DNA of 64,000 nucleotides from Burkholderia sp. MS389 (GCF_016899425.1 NZ_CP045994.1:62001-126000); one strand, 5' to 3'. Shown: positions 11,722-20,061, counted from the stretch's first letter. Program-made: numbers and translations. Notes: generated by a model not told the origin, from the sequence alone.

Positions 11722-12039
11722 TCACTTCGTCCCGACTATCCCGAGAATCTCGCCGGTTTCCGGCGCGATGACGTAGTGGATCGACTTTCCGAGCCGGTTT
11801 GCGTTGCCCAGCCCGCGCATGCCCGGAATCAGCTTCGCCACGAACGTGATGGTGATGACATCATCGTCTGGTCCGGGATCCACCGTGGATGCCCTTTTAT
11901 CCGTGATACAGATCTCGAAGCTGCGCAGGTCCTGCCCGGTCGCGGCAAAGTCTTCGTAGGCAGTTTTCAGGCCGAGCAGCGTCGCGGTGTTGAGCGTGAC
12001 CGAACACCGGTCGATCGTGCCGAAATTCGATGTGCTCAT
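11722..12039 (-). CDS. Small protein of unknown function
   Basis: A 105-residue soluble protein with no signal peptide or membrane segment. The ATG at 12039 has GGAGAAG upstream at good spacing, which supports it as a real gene. The C-terminal half (FVAKLIPGMRGLGNANRLGK, then YVIAPETGEILGIVG) reads like a beta-rich domain. I do not recognise the family. It is the last of three small minus-strand genes (12785-11722) lying between two DnaA-box-bearing intergenic regions, and its GC content is somewhat below its neighbours. Confidence 0.6.
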   Translation of the reverse strand: MSTSNFGTIDRCSVTLNTATLLGLKTAYEDFAATGQDLRSFEICITDKRASTVDPGPDDDVITITFVAKLIPGMRGLGNANRLGKSIHYVIAPETGEILGIVGTK

Positions 12040-12172
12040 CGTCTTCTCCGAATTTCACCGCCTGTCTTCCGATAACAATCGCCCGCGCAGGCGGATGTTC
12101 CATCCCGTGTCATGGTTCCTGAAGCACGGGTGTCGCCCGGGTCCTACTTCGGTTTCGTCATGTCGTTCGACG

Positions 12173-12502
12173 TCATCCGATGACGAATTGCGTCGGCCCG
12201 CGCCATGCAACCGAACGGTACCCGCTTCGAACGACGCCGATCTCCCGGTAATACTCGACGAGTGCCTGCGGGCTCCAGTCGCGGCCTGCGGGAAACAACG
12301 CATCGAGATCGATAAGCGCGGCGACGAGCGCCTGGCGATCGGTATCGTCTGCGATCGCGCGTTCCCACCGATCGGATTGGCGAGCGAAGCCCAACCGGAT
12401 CAGCCCCTCGACCGCAGCCGCCATGTCGGTCACGACGACCGCAATGTGGCCGGCAATGTCCGTCGCCAGCATCTCGTCGACGGGCGCCTTCATCGCGCGC
12501 AT
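12173..12502 (-). CDS. Small protein of unknown function
   Basis: A 109-residue acidic protein with predicted helices (TDMAAAVEGLIRLGFARQSD, then QALVAALIDLDALFPAG) and an aromatic C-terminal part (ALVEYYREIG, GYRSVAWRGP). An in-frame stop precedes the first ATG (12502) closely, and a second ATG three codons on (12493) is equally possible. Neither has a strong ribosome-binding site. It follows the upstream gene by 22 bases, so they are probably one operon. Its size and acidity are like orphan immunity proteins, but no family was recognised. Confidence 0.55.
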   Translation of the reverse strand: MRAMKAPVDEMLATDIAGHIAVVVTDMAAAVEGLIRLGFARQSDRWERAIADDTDRQALVAALIDLDALFPAGRDWSPQALVEYYREIGVVRSGYRSVAWRGPTQFVIG

Positions 12503-12524
12503 CGTCCAGTGTCACCCGCTGTGA

Positions 12525-12785
12525 TCACCTTGCCTCCTTCGTGAGCCATCCAACGATCTTCGCGACGTCCTCGCCGGACAGCATGCCGACACGATCAACA
12601 GACACCTCGTAGTCGAGATCGAACTTCACGTTGAATCGCTCGCCGTTGTAGCGGCAACACAGGACCTCGGCTTCCGGTATCGATACGCGTCGCTCCAACA
12701 CGATGTCGCCCGGATGGTGCTGCATCCGGCGTACGACGGTGTCGATATCGAGCGCCTGGAGATGGGTCGACGAAGCATGGGTCAT
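12525..12785 (-). CDS. Small protein of unknown function
   Basis: An 86-residue protein; ATG 12785 is chosen because the N-terminal extension from further upstream has a non-protein-like composition. It contains VLERRVSIPEAEVLCCRYNG and ends with DVAKIVGWLTKEAR, a mixed alpha/beta small domain. No motif was recognised. It is the first gene of the three-gene minus-strand group and lies ~170 bases from the conserved TATATA element at 12954-13029, on the side where its promoter should be. Confidence 0.55.
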   Translation of the reverse strand: MTHASSTHLQALDIDTVVRRMQHHPGDIVLERRVSIPEAEVLCCRYNGERFNVKFDLDYEVSVDRVGMLSGEDVAKIVGWLTKEAR

Positions 12786-12953
12786 TGGCCGCGAACCCGT
12801 TCGTCGGGCGTTTGCATTCTGGATGCCGGCGATTCTACAGACATGAAGACTCGCGCACCGATCGACGCGCTTCACAGCGTTCCGTTTCGTTTGTCAGCTC
12901 GCTGCACGCAGTGCATATCCTGAGCGGATCACAGTCGACGGACTGTGCTTATC

Positions 12954-13029
12954 CAAAGGTGTTAACAGGGTTCGTATATATACGTAGTGATAGTTAACAA
13001 GCTCTGTGCCCCACAGTGGATAACCTCCG
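12954..13029 (+). repeat. Conserved intergenic element, copy 1 (inverse of 61552-61620)
   Basis: The segment reads CAAAGGT, then GTATATATACGTAGT, then AGTTAACAA, then GTGGATAAC. The reverse complement of 61552-61620 contains the same blocks in the same order with nearly the same spacing. Flanking DnaA-box-like words include CTTATCCAA (12949-12957), TTATCCAGA (13184-13192) and a perfect TGTGGATAA at 13199-13207. The gap 12786-13334 contains no convincing gene. Confidence 0.65.
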
Positions 13030-13334
13030 TAACGCACTGAATTTTCAACGCGAACCGAAATGCATAACCCTGGGTGCGCGACGTGAACAGCGTCCGGCAG
13101 CACAGAACAACTTTTCGTCGATTCACAGCCGCGCCGACATATCCTCAATCGTTCCACTGTGAATCCAGAGACTTCCCGGACAGTTATCCAGAGGGCAATG
13201 TGGATAACACCACAGCACATCGACGCGTTTTGCTGTGATGCGTGGAGACGAAGCCCGCGTCCGCAGCATCGCTGCACGACATCGATCGTCGGCACGCATG
13301 CGCGGCCCCTTTCAAAAAATTTTCACGAAGGGGC

Positions 13335-13363
13335 TTGTGCTGCCCCAAAACCCTCTCTATAAT
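13335..13363 (+). promoter_or_regulatory. Promoter of tRNA-Val
   Basis: TTGTGC (13335-13340), 17 bases, then a perfect TATAAT (13358-13363). The -10 box ends 12 bases before the mature tRNA 5' end, so the leader is very short. Confidence 0.8.
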
Positions 13364-13375
13364 TCGCGGCTTCTT

Positions 13376-13452
13376 AGGCTCGTAGCTCAGTTGGTTAGAG
13401 CACCACCTTGACATGGTGGGGGTCGTTGGTTCGAATCCAATCGAGCCTACCA
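13376..13452 (+). tRNA. tRNA-Val (anticodon GAC)
   Basis: A 77-base cloverleaf. The acceptor arms AGGCTCG and CGAGCCT pair, the anticodon arm CCACC-TTGACAT-GGTGG places GAC in the loop, and the T-arm carries GGTTCGAATCC. CCA is encoded at the 3' end (13450-13452). GAC reads GUC and GUU valine codons. No integrase or displaced attachment-site copy was seen on the downstream side. Confidence 0.97.
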
Positions 13453-13518
13453 ACGAACAAAATGAAGGGGTCCGGCAGCACAACTTGCCTACAGGCAACG
13501 CGGCTCGCCAACATACAA

Positions 13519-13555
13519 ACGCCACGCGGCAACCTCGCGTGGCGTTTTTCTTTTC
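13519..13555 (+). terminator. Terminator downstream of tRNA-Val
   Basis: A 10-base stem ACGCCACGCG / CGCGTGGCGT with a 7-base loop is followed by TTTTCTTTT. It lies 66 bases after the tRNA and would end a monocistronic tRNA transcript. Confidence 0.9.
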
Positions 13556-13772
13556 CGGTCCGAAACAACGCAAAACAACGCATGAAGCCCCGATGCGTTG
13601 CGCGATACACGGCCCGGCATCGCATCGTCACGAACCATCCGATCCGCCACACAACTGCCGCTGCACGGCGCGTAGAATCGTGTGCGCATCGACGCGGCGG
13701 CTTCGCCCGTCATCCGACTTCCACCACATCAAAACAACGACGCGCGATCCGCGCGACTGAGAGCACACGATC

Positions 13773-14288
13773 ATGTCCGAGGCCACGACCGCCGCATCAT
13801 CGGCAAGCAACGACGAAATCGCCGCTTACGTCGGCAAGAAGGCCGCCTGGTACGAACGAAAATGGGCGATCGCCGACTCGCGCAAGAGCCGGCAATCGTG
13901 GAACTGGGCCGCGTGCTTCCTGGGCCCGGCCTGGATGGCGTACCGATGCATGTACTGGCAGGCGGCCGCCGTGCTTGCCGCCACGCTCGGCATCACGCTG
14001 CTCGAGTTGCTGTACTTCCCGACATACTTCGAATCGAGCACGCTCGACCCGATCACCATCGGGATCGCGGTCTCGCTCGGCTGGTGCGGGAACAGCCTCT
14101 ACAAGCGATACGTCGAACGCCAGATCGAAAAACTGCGCCCGCACGCGACGTCTCGCGAATCGTTTCTCGCGCTGCTCGAGGCGCAAGGCGGCACGAACTG
14201 GCTGGCGGCGGCGGGTTTCGCCGTCGCGACGCCGCTGCTCGGCGTGCTGTTGTACATGATCGGCAACGTCGGAGGCGCGACGTACTGA
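13773..14288 (+). CDS. DUF2628-type membrane protein
   Basis: A 171-residue protein. A charged cytoplasmic N-terminus contains KKAAWYERKWAIAD. It is followed by the WNWAACFLGPAWMAYRCMYW motif characteristic of DUF2628 proteins, then two further hydrophobic segments at ~85-105 and ~145-167. The function of the family is not known. It is a single gene, convergent with the ECF41 operon, with the start at ATG 13773 after an A-rich stretch. Confidence 0.75.
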   Translation: MSEATTAASSASNDEIAAYVGKKAAWYERKWAIADSRKSRQSWNWAACFLGPAWMAYRCMYWQAAAVLAATLGITLLELLYFPTYFESSTLDPITIGIAVSLGWCGNSLYKRYVERQIEKLRPHATSRESFLALLEAQGGTNWLAAAGFAVATPLLGVLLYMIGNVGGATY

Positions 14289-14378
14289 TCGCGATATCCG
14301 GCGATTGGAAAACGCAGGGCAAAAAGAAGAGGGCGGCGCCGGCGGGCACATCGCATACGGCGCATGCTCGCGCCGCGC

Positions 14379-15260
14379 TCAATGCAGATGCTTCAATTTG
14401 TCAGGATTCCGCACGACATAAATCGCGACGATCTTTCCGTCGTCGATCTCGAGTGCCGTCGTCTGCAGCTCGCCGTCGGCTTCCAGCGTGACGAAACCCG
14501 GCAGCCCGTTGATGAACCCGGCCCGCACGAGCTTCGACGCATGCGTCGCGAACAGCTCGGCCAGGTATGCGTGCACCCGCATCACCCGCTCGAAGCCGAA
14601 CACCGGCTTGCCGGCCGCGGGCCGCTTGCCGCCGCCGTCCGAATGCAGGCTCACGTCCTCGGCGAGCAGCGCGCCGAGCGCACGCATGTCGCCGCTGCGT
14701 GACGCCGCGAAGAACGCTTCGGCCAGTTCGATCCCGCGCTGCTTTTCGACATGAAAACGCGGTCGCGCCTCGCGCACGTGTGTGCGTGCCCGCGCGGCGA
14801 GTTGCCGGCAGGCGGCCGGGTCGCGCTGGATCGTCGTGGCCACTTCGTCGAATTCGAGGCCGAACACGTCGTGCAGCAGGAACGCCGCGCGTTCGAGCGG
14901 CGACAGCCGTTCGAGCGCGAGCAGCAGCGGCAGCGTGACGTCGTCCGGTTCGTTTTCCTCGACGACCGGCTCGGGCAGCCACGGGCCGATATAGGTCTCG
15001 CGCTGGTGCCGCGCGGACTTCAGCTGGTCGAGGCACATGCGCATCACCATGCGGCGCAGGAACGCCTCGGGCACGCGCACCTCGGTACGGTCGACGTCCA
15101 TCCAGCGGATGAACGCGTCCTGCACCATGTCCTCGGCATCCGCGACGGAACCGAGCATCCGGTACGCGACGCGGATCAGCGTGCGACGCAGCGGATCGAA
15201 GCTCGCCGCCGCGTCGGCCCGTTCGTCGGCGTGGCTGCCGACCGGGTCGAGGCTCGGCAT
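14379..15260 (-). CDS. ECF41-group sigma factor with SnoaL-like C-terminal domain
   Basis: A 293-residue sigma factor of the SigJ/ECF41 kind. Regions 2 and 4 fill residues ~20-175 (RVAYRMLGSVADAEDMVQDA for region 2). The C-terminal ~120 residues form a SnoaL-like extension. All three hallmark motifs of ECF41 as I know them are present: WLPEP between regions 2 and 4, DGGGK in the extension, and NPDKL near the end. In ECF41 factors the extension acts as a built-in regulator in place of a separate anti-sigma. The ATG at 15260 shares one base with the stop of the partner gene (TGATG). Confidence 0.92.
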   Translation of the reverse strand: MPSLDPVGSHADERADAAASFDPLRRTLIRVAYRMLGSVADAEDMVQDAFIRWMDVDRTEVRVPEAFLRRMVMRMCLDQLKSARHQRETYIGPWLPEPVVEENEPDDVTLPLLLALERLSPLERAAFLLHDVFGLEFDEVATTIQRDPAACRQLAARARTHVREARPRFHVEKQRGIELAEAFFAASRSGDMRALGALLAEDVSLHSDGGGKRPAAGKPVFGFERVMRVHAYLAELFATHASKLVRAGFINGLPGFVTLEADGELQTTALEIDDGKIVAIYVVRNPDKLKHLH

Positions 15261-15736
15261 CAGGCCACCATCTTCCCGGCGGCGGCCTTCGCGTCGGCCG
15301 GGTCGACCCATAGCCCGAAACCGACGGCGAGCCGGTTCCAACCGTTGATCACGTTGATCATCACCGTGAGTTTCACCTGTTCCTCCTCGCTGAAATGGTC
15401 GTTCAGCGCCGCATAGGCGGCTTCGTGCGCCGCGTGGCCCTCCGACAGCCGCGTGAGCGCCTCGGTCCAGCCGAGCGCCGCGCGCTCGCGGTCGGTGTAG
15501 CAGGGCGCTTCGCGCCACGCGGACAGCAGGTAGATGCGCTGCTCGGTCTCGCCTTGCTCGCGCGCCTCGACGGTGTGCATGTTAAGGCAGTTCGCGCACG
15601 CGTTGATCTGCGACGCGCGGATCTTGACCAGCTCGATCAGCGTCGGCTCGAGGCTCCCGGCAGCGGCGACCGACACGGTCATCCAGCTCTTCATCAACGC
15701 GGGGGCGGCGGCAAACGGATTGAGTTTCGCAGTCAT
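15260..15736 (-). CDS. AhpD-like carboxymuconolactone-decarboxylase family protein
   Basis: A 158-residue all-helical protein with the AhpD-type signature: INACANCLNMHTVEAREQG holds the C-x-x-C plus histidine redox centre. The start ATG 15736 has AAAGGAGAAGG upstream. Genes of this family (the C of the COE group: carboxymuconolactone decarboxylase, oxidoreductase, epimerase) are the standard neighbours and targets of ECF41 sigma factors. A role in peroxide defence or redox chemistry is likely; the substrate is unknown. It is the first gene of a two-gene operon. Confidence 0.9.
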   Translation of the reverse strand: MTAKLNPFAAAPALMKSWMTVSVAAAGSLEPTLIELVKIRASQINACANCLNMHTVEAREQGETEQRIYLLSAWREAPCYTDRERAALGWTEALTRLSEGHAAHEAAYAALNDHFSEEEQVKLTVMINVINGWNRLAVGFGLWVDPADAKAAAGKMVA

Positions 15737-15771
15737 GGTTCCTTCTCCTTTCGTGTGGGTTCCGCCGATAT

Positions 15772-15799
15772 GACGAGCGAGCACCCCGCGCGTGTGACA
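15772..15799 (-). promoter_or_regulatory. ECF41-type promoter
   Basis: On the minus strand TGTCACA (15793-15799), 17 bases, CGTC (15772-15775), 36 bases before the AhpD-like start. The consensus I recall for ECF41 targets is TGTCACA, ~16 bases, CGTC. This implies autoregulation of the operon. Confidence 0.75.
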
Positions 15800-15804
15800 T
15801 CGAT

Positions 15805-15818
15805 GCAAAAATTTTTGC
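15805..15818. promoter_or_regulatory. Perfect 14-bp palindrome upstream of ECF41 promoter
   Basis: GCAAAAATTTTTGC lies 5 bases upstream of the -35 box. It may be an activator or repressor site or a DNA-bending tract. The remaining gap to 16316 (about 500 bases) shows no convincing gene. Confidence 0.35.
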
Positions 15819-16315
15819 GGCCGAAGAAGAAAGCGACGGCAAGCAAAGGGTGGAGCCGTAGAGCCGGGCACCCGGAAGGTCGCGATATCGACTGACGAAT
15901 CGGCTGCCTGACGCCGCGCCTCGGGCGCACGCGCGCCATCGACCTTTCACGCATGGCGAGCGGTTGTCACCGGACGTCAGTAGGGCGCAGCCGCGGGCAC
16001 GCGCGTTGCCTCCGTCGGCCGAACCCCGTCACGACAGGCGTCGGCGGTTCGTGAAACGCGCGACGCCCACCTCACGTATGCTTTCATTTTTCTTTCGCCT
16101 TCGTTTCATCCGAAATCCGATTCGCGACGTTCACATTTCTGGACCATACTGTTCTGCACGGGCAGATGAAGTGAAGCCGCATTCGCGGCCCGGCGCGCGC
16201 GCCGGCTGCCCGACGACGCAGCAGCAAATCGCCCGTCAGCCGCGCGCATCCCAGCGCAAGGCTTTCCCTTTTCCGGCAACGCAACGCAGCGAATCGCGAC
16301 GTGAACGGTAAACCG

Positions 16316-17542
16316 ATGAGCCTTCTTGCATCACAGCTTCAGCGCCGTTACCAGGACGTGCGCGCCCACAGCGTCGCGTTGACCGCGACGCTGTCCCCTG
16401 AAGACCAGGCCGTGCAGTCGATGCCCGACGCGAGTCCGACGAAATGGCATCTCGCGCATACGACCTGGTTCTTCGAAACCGTCGTGCTGATGCGCCGCGT
16501 GCCTGGCTACGCGCCGTTCGACGACGCGTTCCAGTTCCTCTTCAATTCCTATTACGAAGCGCTCGGCCCGCGCCATCCGCGGCCGCAGCGCGGGCTGCTC
16601 ACGCGTCCGTCGCTGGGCGACGTGCATGCATACCGGCAATACGTCGACGACGCGATGCTGCGCGCGCTGGCCGGCGCCGATGCGGCGCTGCTCGACGCGA
16701 TCGCGCCGGAGCTCGTGCTCGGCCTGCATCACGAGCAGCAGCATCAGGAACTGATCGTCACCGACATGCTGCATGCGTTCTCGTGCAACCCGTTGAAGCC
16801 GGCGTTCCGGCCGCGTACCGGCGCCGAGGCGGAACACGCGCTCGCCGCGGGCGATGCCGGCCCGCTGCGCTGGCTGCCTCAGCCGGGCGGGCTCGTCGAG
16901 ATCGGGCACGACGGCGATACGTTCTCGTTCGACAACGAACGGCCGCGCCACACCGCACTCGTGCGGCCGTACGAGATCGCGAACCGCCTGGTGACGAATG
17001 CGGAATTCGCGGCGTTCGTCGCCGACGGCGGCTATACGCGCCCCGAGTTCTGGCTGTCCGACGGCTGGGCCACGGTGCAGCGGGAAGGGTGGCAAGGGCC
17101 CGCGTACTGGATCCCGGACGACGACGATGCAGCCGCCACGCGCGTGCGGCGCACCTTCGGCCTGCACGGCGTCGAACCGCTCGCGCCCGACGCGCCAGTG
17201 TGTCACGTGAGCTTCTACGAGGCCGCCGCGTATGCAGAATGGGCCGGCGCGCGGCTGCCGACCGAATTCGAATGGGAAACCGCGTTCGCGGCCGACGGGA
17301 TCCGGCAAATGCTCGGGCACGTCTGGCAGTGGACGCGTTCGTCCTACGAGCCCTATCCGGGCTTTCGGCCGCTCGCCGGGGTCGCGGCCGAATACAACGG
17401 CAAGTTCATGGTCGGCCAGCAGGTCCTGCGCGGCAGCAGCATCGCGACGCCGCCCGGGCACGAACGGCCGACGTACCGCAATTTCTTTCCGCCGGCGGCA
17501 CGCTGGCAATTCACGGGGGTGCGACTTGCGCGAGACGTCTGA
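16316..17542 (+). CDS. egtB: Ergothioneine biosynthesis sulfoxide synthase EgtB
   Basis: A 408-residue protein. An N-terminal DinB-like part carries the metal ligands H45/H48 (KWHLAHTTWFFE) and HHEQQHQE near residue 140, which make the three-histidine iron site. The C-terminal part is a formylglycine-enzyme-like fold (LPTEFEWETAF, then WQWTRSSYEPY and RGSSIATPPGHERPTYRNFF). EgtB joins cysteine or gamma-glutamylcysteine to hercynine with oxygen. It overlaps egtD by 17 bases. A GTG start five codons upstream is possible; no clear ribosome-binding site decides. Ergothioneine is a thiol antioxidant, which fits the other oxidative-stress genes nearby. Confidence 0.93.
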   Translation: MSLLASQLQRRYQDVRAHSVALTATLSPEDQAVQSMPDASPTKWHLAHTTWFFETVVLMRRVPGYAPFDDAFQFLFNSYYEALGPRHPRPQRGLLTRPSLGDVHAYRQYVDDAMLRALAGADAALLDAIAPELVLGLHHEQQHQELIVTDMLHAFSCNPLKPAFRPRTGAEAEHALAAGDAGPLRWLPQPGGLVEIGHDGDTFSFDNERPRHTALVRPYEIANRLVTNAEFAAFVADGGYTRPEFWLSDGWATVQREGWQGPAYWIPDDDDAAATRVRRTFGLHGVEPLAPDAPVCHVSFYEAAAYAEWAGARLPTEFEWETAFAADGIRQMLGHVWQWTRSSYEPYPGFRPLAGVAAEYNGKFMVGQQVLRGSSIATPPGHERPTYRNFFPPAARWQFTGVRLARDV

Positions 17543-18539
17543 CCTGACGGCCACGAGCGGTGGCCTGCAACCCGCCCGCGATTCGCGGCCGAGCGCGTTC
17601 GAGCGCGACCTGATCGACGGACTGTCGCGCACGCCGCGCAGCATCCCGCCGAAATACTTCTACGATGCGGCCGGCTCCGCGCTGTTCGACCGCATCTGCG
17701 AACTGCCGGAGTACTACCCGACGCGCACCGAGCTCGGCATCCTGCGCGATCGCGCGGCCGAGATCGTGCGGCGCGTCGGCCCGCATGCGGACATCGTCGA
17801 ATTCGGCGCGGGTTCGCTCGAGAAGATCCGCGTGCTGCTCGACGCGTTCGCGGACAACTACGCGAACGCGCCGGCGCGCTACGTGCCGGTCGACATCTCC
17901 GCCGATTACCTGCACGGTGCGGCCGCGCGGCTGCGTGCGGCCTATCCGTGGCTCGACGTCGCGCCGCTCGCTGCCGACTACACGAAGGCCGAGCAACTGG
18001 CCAGGCTGACCGAAACGCCGCGGCGACGCATCGGCTTCTTTCCCGGCTCGACGATCGGCAACTTCTCGCCGGAAGAGGCCGACACGTTCCTGCGTGACGC
18101 CGCACGGCTGCTGCGCGGCGGCGGCCTGCTGGTGGGGGCCGACCTCGTGAAGGACGAGCGCACGCTGCATCACGCGTACAACGACGCGCAGGGCGTGACC
18201 GCGCAGTTCAACCTGAACCTGCTGGTGCGCGCAAACGCGGAGCTCGGCGCGGATTTCGACGTCGACGCGTTCTCGCATTGCGCGTTCTACGACCGCGAGC
18301 GCCAGCGCATCGAGATGCATCTGGTCAGCGACGTCGCGCAGACCGTGCACGTGCGCGGCCACGTGTTCCGCTTCGAAGCCGGCGAGCGCATCCACACGGA
18401 GAACTCGCACAAGTTCACGATCGACGGCTTCCACGCGATCGCGCGCCGCGCCGGGTTCGCACCCGATACCGTGTGGACCGATGCGGACAACCTGTTCAGC
18501 GTGCACTGGCTGCGCAGCGTCGACGATATCCGCGCGTAA
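17526..18539 (+). CDS. egtD: L-histidine N-alpha-methyltransferase EgtD
   Basis: A 337-residue SAM-dependent methyltransferase that makes hercynine by trimethylating histidine, the first step of ergothioneine synthesis. Motifs: PPKYFYDAAGSALFDRICEL near the N-terminus, EFGAGSLEKIR as the SAM-binding loop, FFPGSTIGNF, and HTENSHKF near the end. No ATG or GTG in frame gives a full-length protein. The TTG at 17526 is the best start and makes the gene overlap egtB. The egtB-egtD order with overlap indicates one operon; egtA, egtC and egtE are not adjacent. Confidence 0.93.
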   Translation: MRETSDLTATSGGLQPARDSRPSAFERDLIDGLSRTPRSIPPKYFYDAAGSALFDRICELPEYYPTRTELGILRDRAAEIVRRVGPHADIVEFGAGSLEKIRVLLDAFADNYANAPARYVPVDISADYLHGAAARLRAAYPWLDVAPLAADYTKAEQLARLTETPRRRIGFFPGSTIGNFSPEEADTFLRDAARLLRGGGLLVGADLVKDERTLHHAYNDAQGVTAQFNLNLLVRANAELGADFDVDAFSHCAFYDRERQRIEMHLVSDVAQTVHVRGHVFRFEAGERIHTENSHKFTIDGFHAIARRAGFAPDTVWTDADNLFSVHWLRSVDDIRA

Positions 18540-18831
18540 CGCGCGCCGTTGCGAGCCGCCCGCGCCGCGGGGTGAGGGCGGTTCGCTCCCCGTGCACACC
18601 GGCGGGTTCGATCCGATCGCCGGTTTCGTGCTGAAAATTCCCTTTTTACCGACCCAGCGCATCGCTGCAACGGTGTCCGGAACGTCGCCTTTCCCTTGCT
18701 CCATAAGGCTTTGCGGGCACCCGTAAACGTCCGTTACCTGTCTCGCATACCCGTTTCACCTGTGTCAGCGTCCGGTGCCTAGACTCCGAACCGTAGTCAC
18801 ATGACGCACGACACGTGCAGGGAGTCGCGAA

Positions 18832-19137
18832 ATGAGCAAGAAACTTATTCTCGGTGCAGTTCTCGGTGTAGCGGCGCTGGCAGCTTCGGGCGTCGCGTCG
18901 GCCCACGTCGACCTGTCGGTCGGCATCGGCGTGCCGGGCGTCTACACGGCGCCGGCGCCCGTCTATGTGGCGCCGCCGCCGCCGGTGATGTACGCGCCGG
19001 TCGGCTATCGCGACTACGGTTGGCGCGGCGACGGCTGGCGTCAGCGCGAATGGCGCGAACGCGAATGGCGCCGCCATGAATGGCGCGAGCACGAGTGGCG
19101 CGAGCGCGGCGGCTGGCGTGGCGGCCGCTGGGATTAA
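18832..19137 (+). CDS. Small exported PXPV/WRE-repeat protein
   Basis: A 101-residue protein with a clear signal peptide (residues 1-24, ending GVASA). After it comes a Pro-rich stretch with APAPVYVAPPPPVMYAPVGY, then a C-terminal arginine-rich tail of six short WRxxEWRE-like units (residues ~64-96). The ATG has AGGGAGTC upstream. Similar PXPV-containing small envelope proteins are common in Burkholderia and of unknown function. The strongly basic tail could bind nucleic acid, lipid A or other anionic polymers outside the cell; that is speculation. Confidence 0.75.
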   Translation: MSKKLILGAVLGVAALAASGVASAHVDLSVGIGVPGVYTAPAPVYVAPPPPVMYAPVGYRDYGWRGDGWRQREWREREWRRHEWREHEWRERGGWRGGRWD

Positions 19138-19174
19138 GCGGCCCATCTGATCGTCGCAAGAGGAGGATGAAAAC

Positions 19175-19429
19175 ATGATGCCCGTGCGATACATCAGGCT
19201 GTGTGCCGCCGCCGCTGTCGTTGCGCTCGCAACGATCGGCAGCGCGCACGCGGCGGGCTGCATGAAGGGCGCGGTGGTCGGCGGGGTGGCCGGCCACTAT
19301 GCGGGGCACCACGCGGTGGTCGGCGCAGTCGGCGGCTGTATCGTCGGCCATCACGTCGCGAAGCAGCACGAGCAGGAGCAGGCCGCGCAGCGCAAGGCGG
19401 CGGCGCAACGGATGCTGCCGGCGCAGTAA
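19175..19429 (+). CDS. Small exported glycine-zipper-like protein
   Basis: An 84-residue protein with a signal peptide (~1-26, ending SAHA). A Gly/His-rich segment follows with GAVVGGVAGHYAGHHAVVGA, a glycine-zipper pattern of the kind found in small outer-membrane-associated proteins, and then a Gln/Ala-rich charged tail. AGAGGAGGA precedes the start at good spacing. It lies 37 bases after the WRE-repeat gene and is probably in the same transcript. Function unknown. Confidence 0.7.
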   Translation: MMPVRYIRLCAAAAVVALATIGSAHAAGCMKGAVVGGVAGHYAGHHAVVGAVGGCIVGHHVAKQHEQEQAAQRKAAAQRMLPAQ

Positions 19430-19662
19430 GCGCCGAGGCAGCATCTTCATCGACCGGCGGAACGGCACGCGCCGCTTCCGCCTTGCAACTTCCTTGTTCG
19501 GCGACGGCCGGCCGCGCATTCCGCGCACGCAGCCGGCATACGGCAAATTGATCGGACGAATGCGCGCGATGCGTGTCGTTACGATCATTTACAACGTCGA
19601 GTCGCGCGGAAACCGCGCGTTCCTAGAATGCAATCATTCAAACACGCTCCAGGGAGCAAACA

Positions 19663-20040
19663 ATGAAAACCCAACGATATCTGTCCGTGCTGGCAGCCGC
19701 GCTGCTCGCACTGGGTGCCGTCTCCGCGAACGCGGCAGCCGGCGGCAATGGTGGCGGCGGTGGCAATGGCGGCGGTCACGGCGCAGGCGGCATGGGCGGG
19801 ATGGGTGGCAACGCGGGCGGCATGTCGGCCGGTCACATGAGCGGCCAGGCGCTGAGCAACTCGAACGGCTTCAGTGCGGGCGACCGCGACAAGGGCCTCG
19901 CGCGCGCGGCCGACCGTTCCGACACGATCGCCGATCGCGCGGGCACGCAGCCGGGCCGCGGGCATACGCACAGCCATACCACGCACGGCAAGACGTCCAC
20001 GCCTCACACGCACCGCAACGCGTTCGGCCGGACGCTGTAA
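19663..20040 (+). CDS. Small exported Gly/His-rich protein
   Basis: A 125-residue protein with a signal peptide (~1-24, ending ANAA). It is followed by a low-complexity Gly-rich block (GGNGGGGGNGGGHGAGGMGG) and a C-terminal part with HTHSHTTHGK that may bind metal. CAGGGAG precedes the ATG. The region between this gene and the previous one (19430-19662) has no other gene; a TAGAAT word at 19624-19629 may be the -10 box of its own promoter. Function unknown. Confidence 0.7.
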   Translation: MKTQRYLSVLAAALLALGAVSANAAAGGNGGGGGNGGGHGAGGMGGMGGNAGGMSAGHMSGQALSNSNGFSAGDRDKGLARAADRSDTIADRAGTQPGRGHTHSHTTHGKTSTPHTHRNAFGRTL

Positions 20041-20061
20041 ACCGGCGCACTCTGGGCGGAG

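Noticed and set aside
11233..13334. Chromosomal replication origin
   Set aside because: DnaA-box words are present, but there is no dnaA, dnaN, parAB, parS or clear unwinding element; the evidence supports only a DnaA-box-rich region.
13376..13452. tRNA-Val as an integration site for a genomic island
   Set aside because: No integrase and no displaced copy of the tRNA 3' end was seen downstream; the following genes look like core genome.
15964..16311. Open frame upstream of egtB
   Set aside because: Arg/Pro-rich, no ribosome-binding site, overlaps the likely egtB promoter region.
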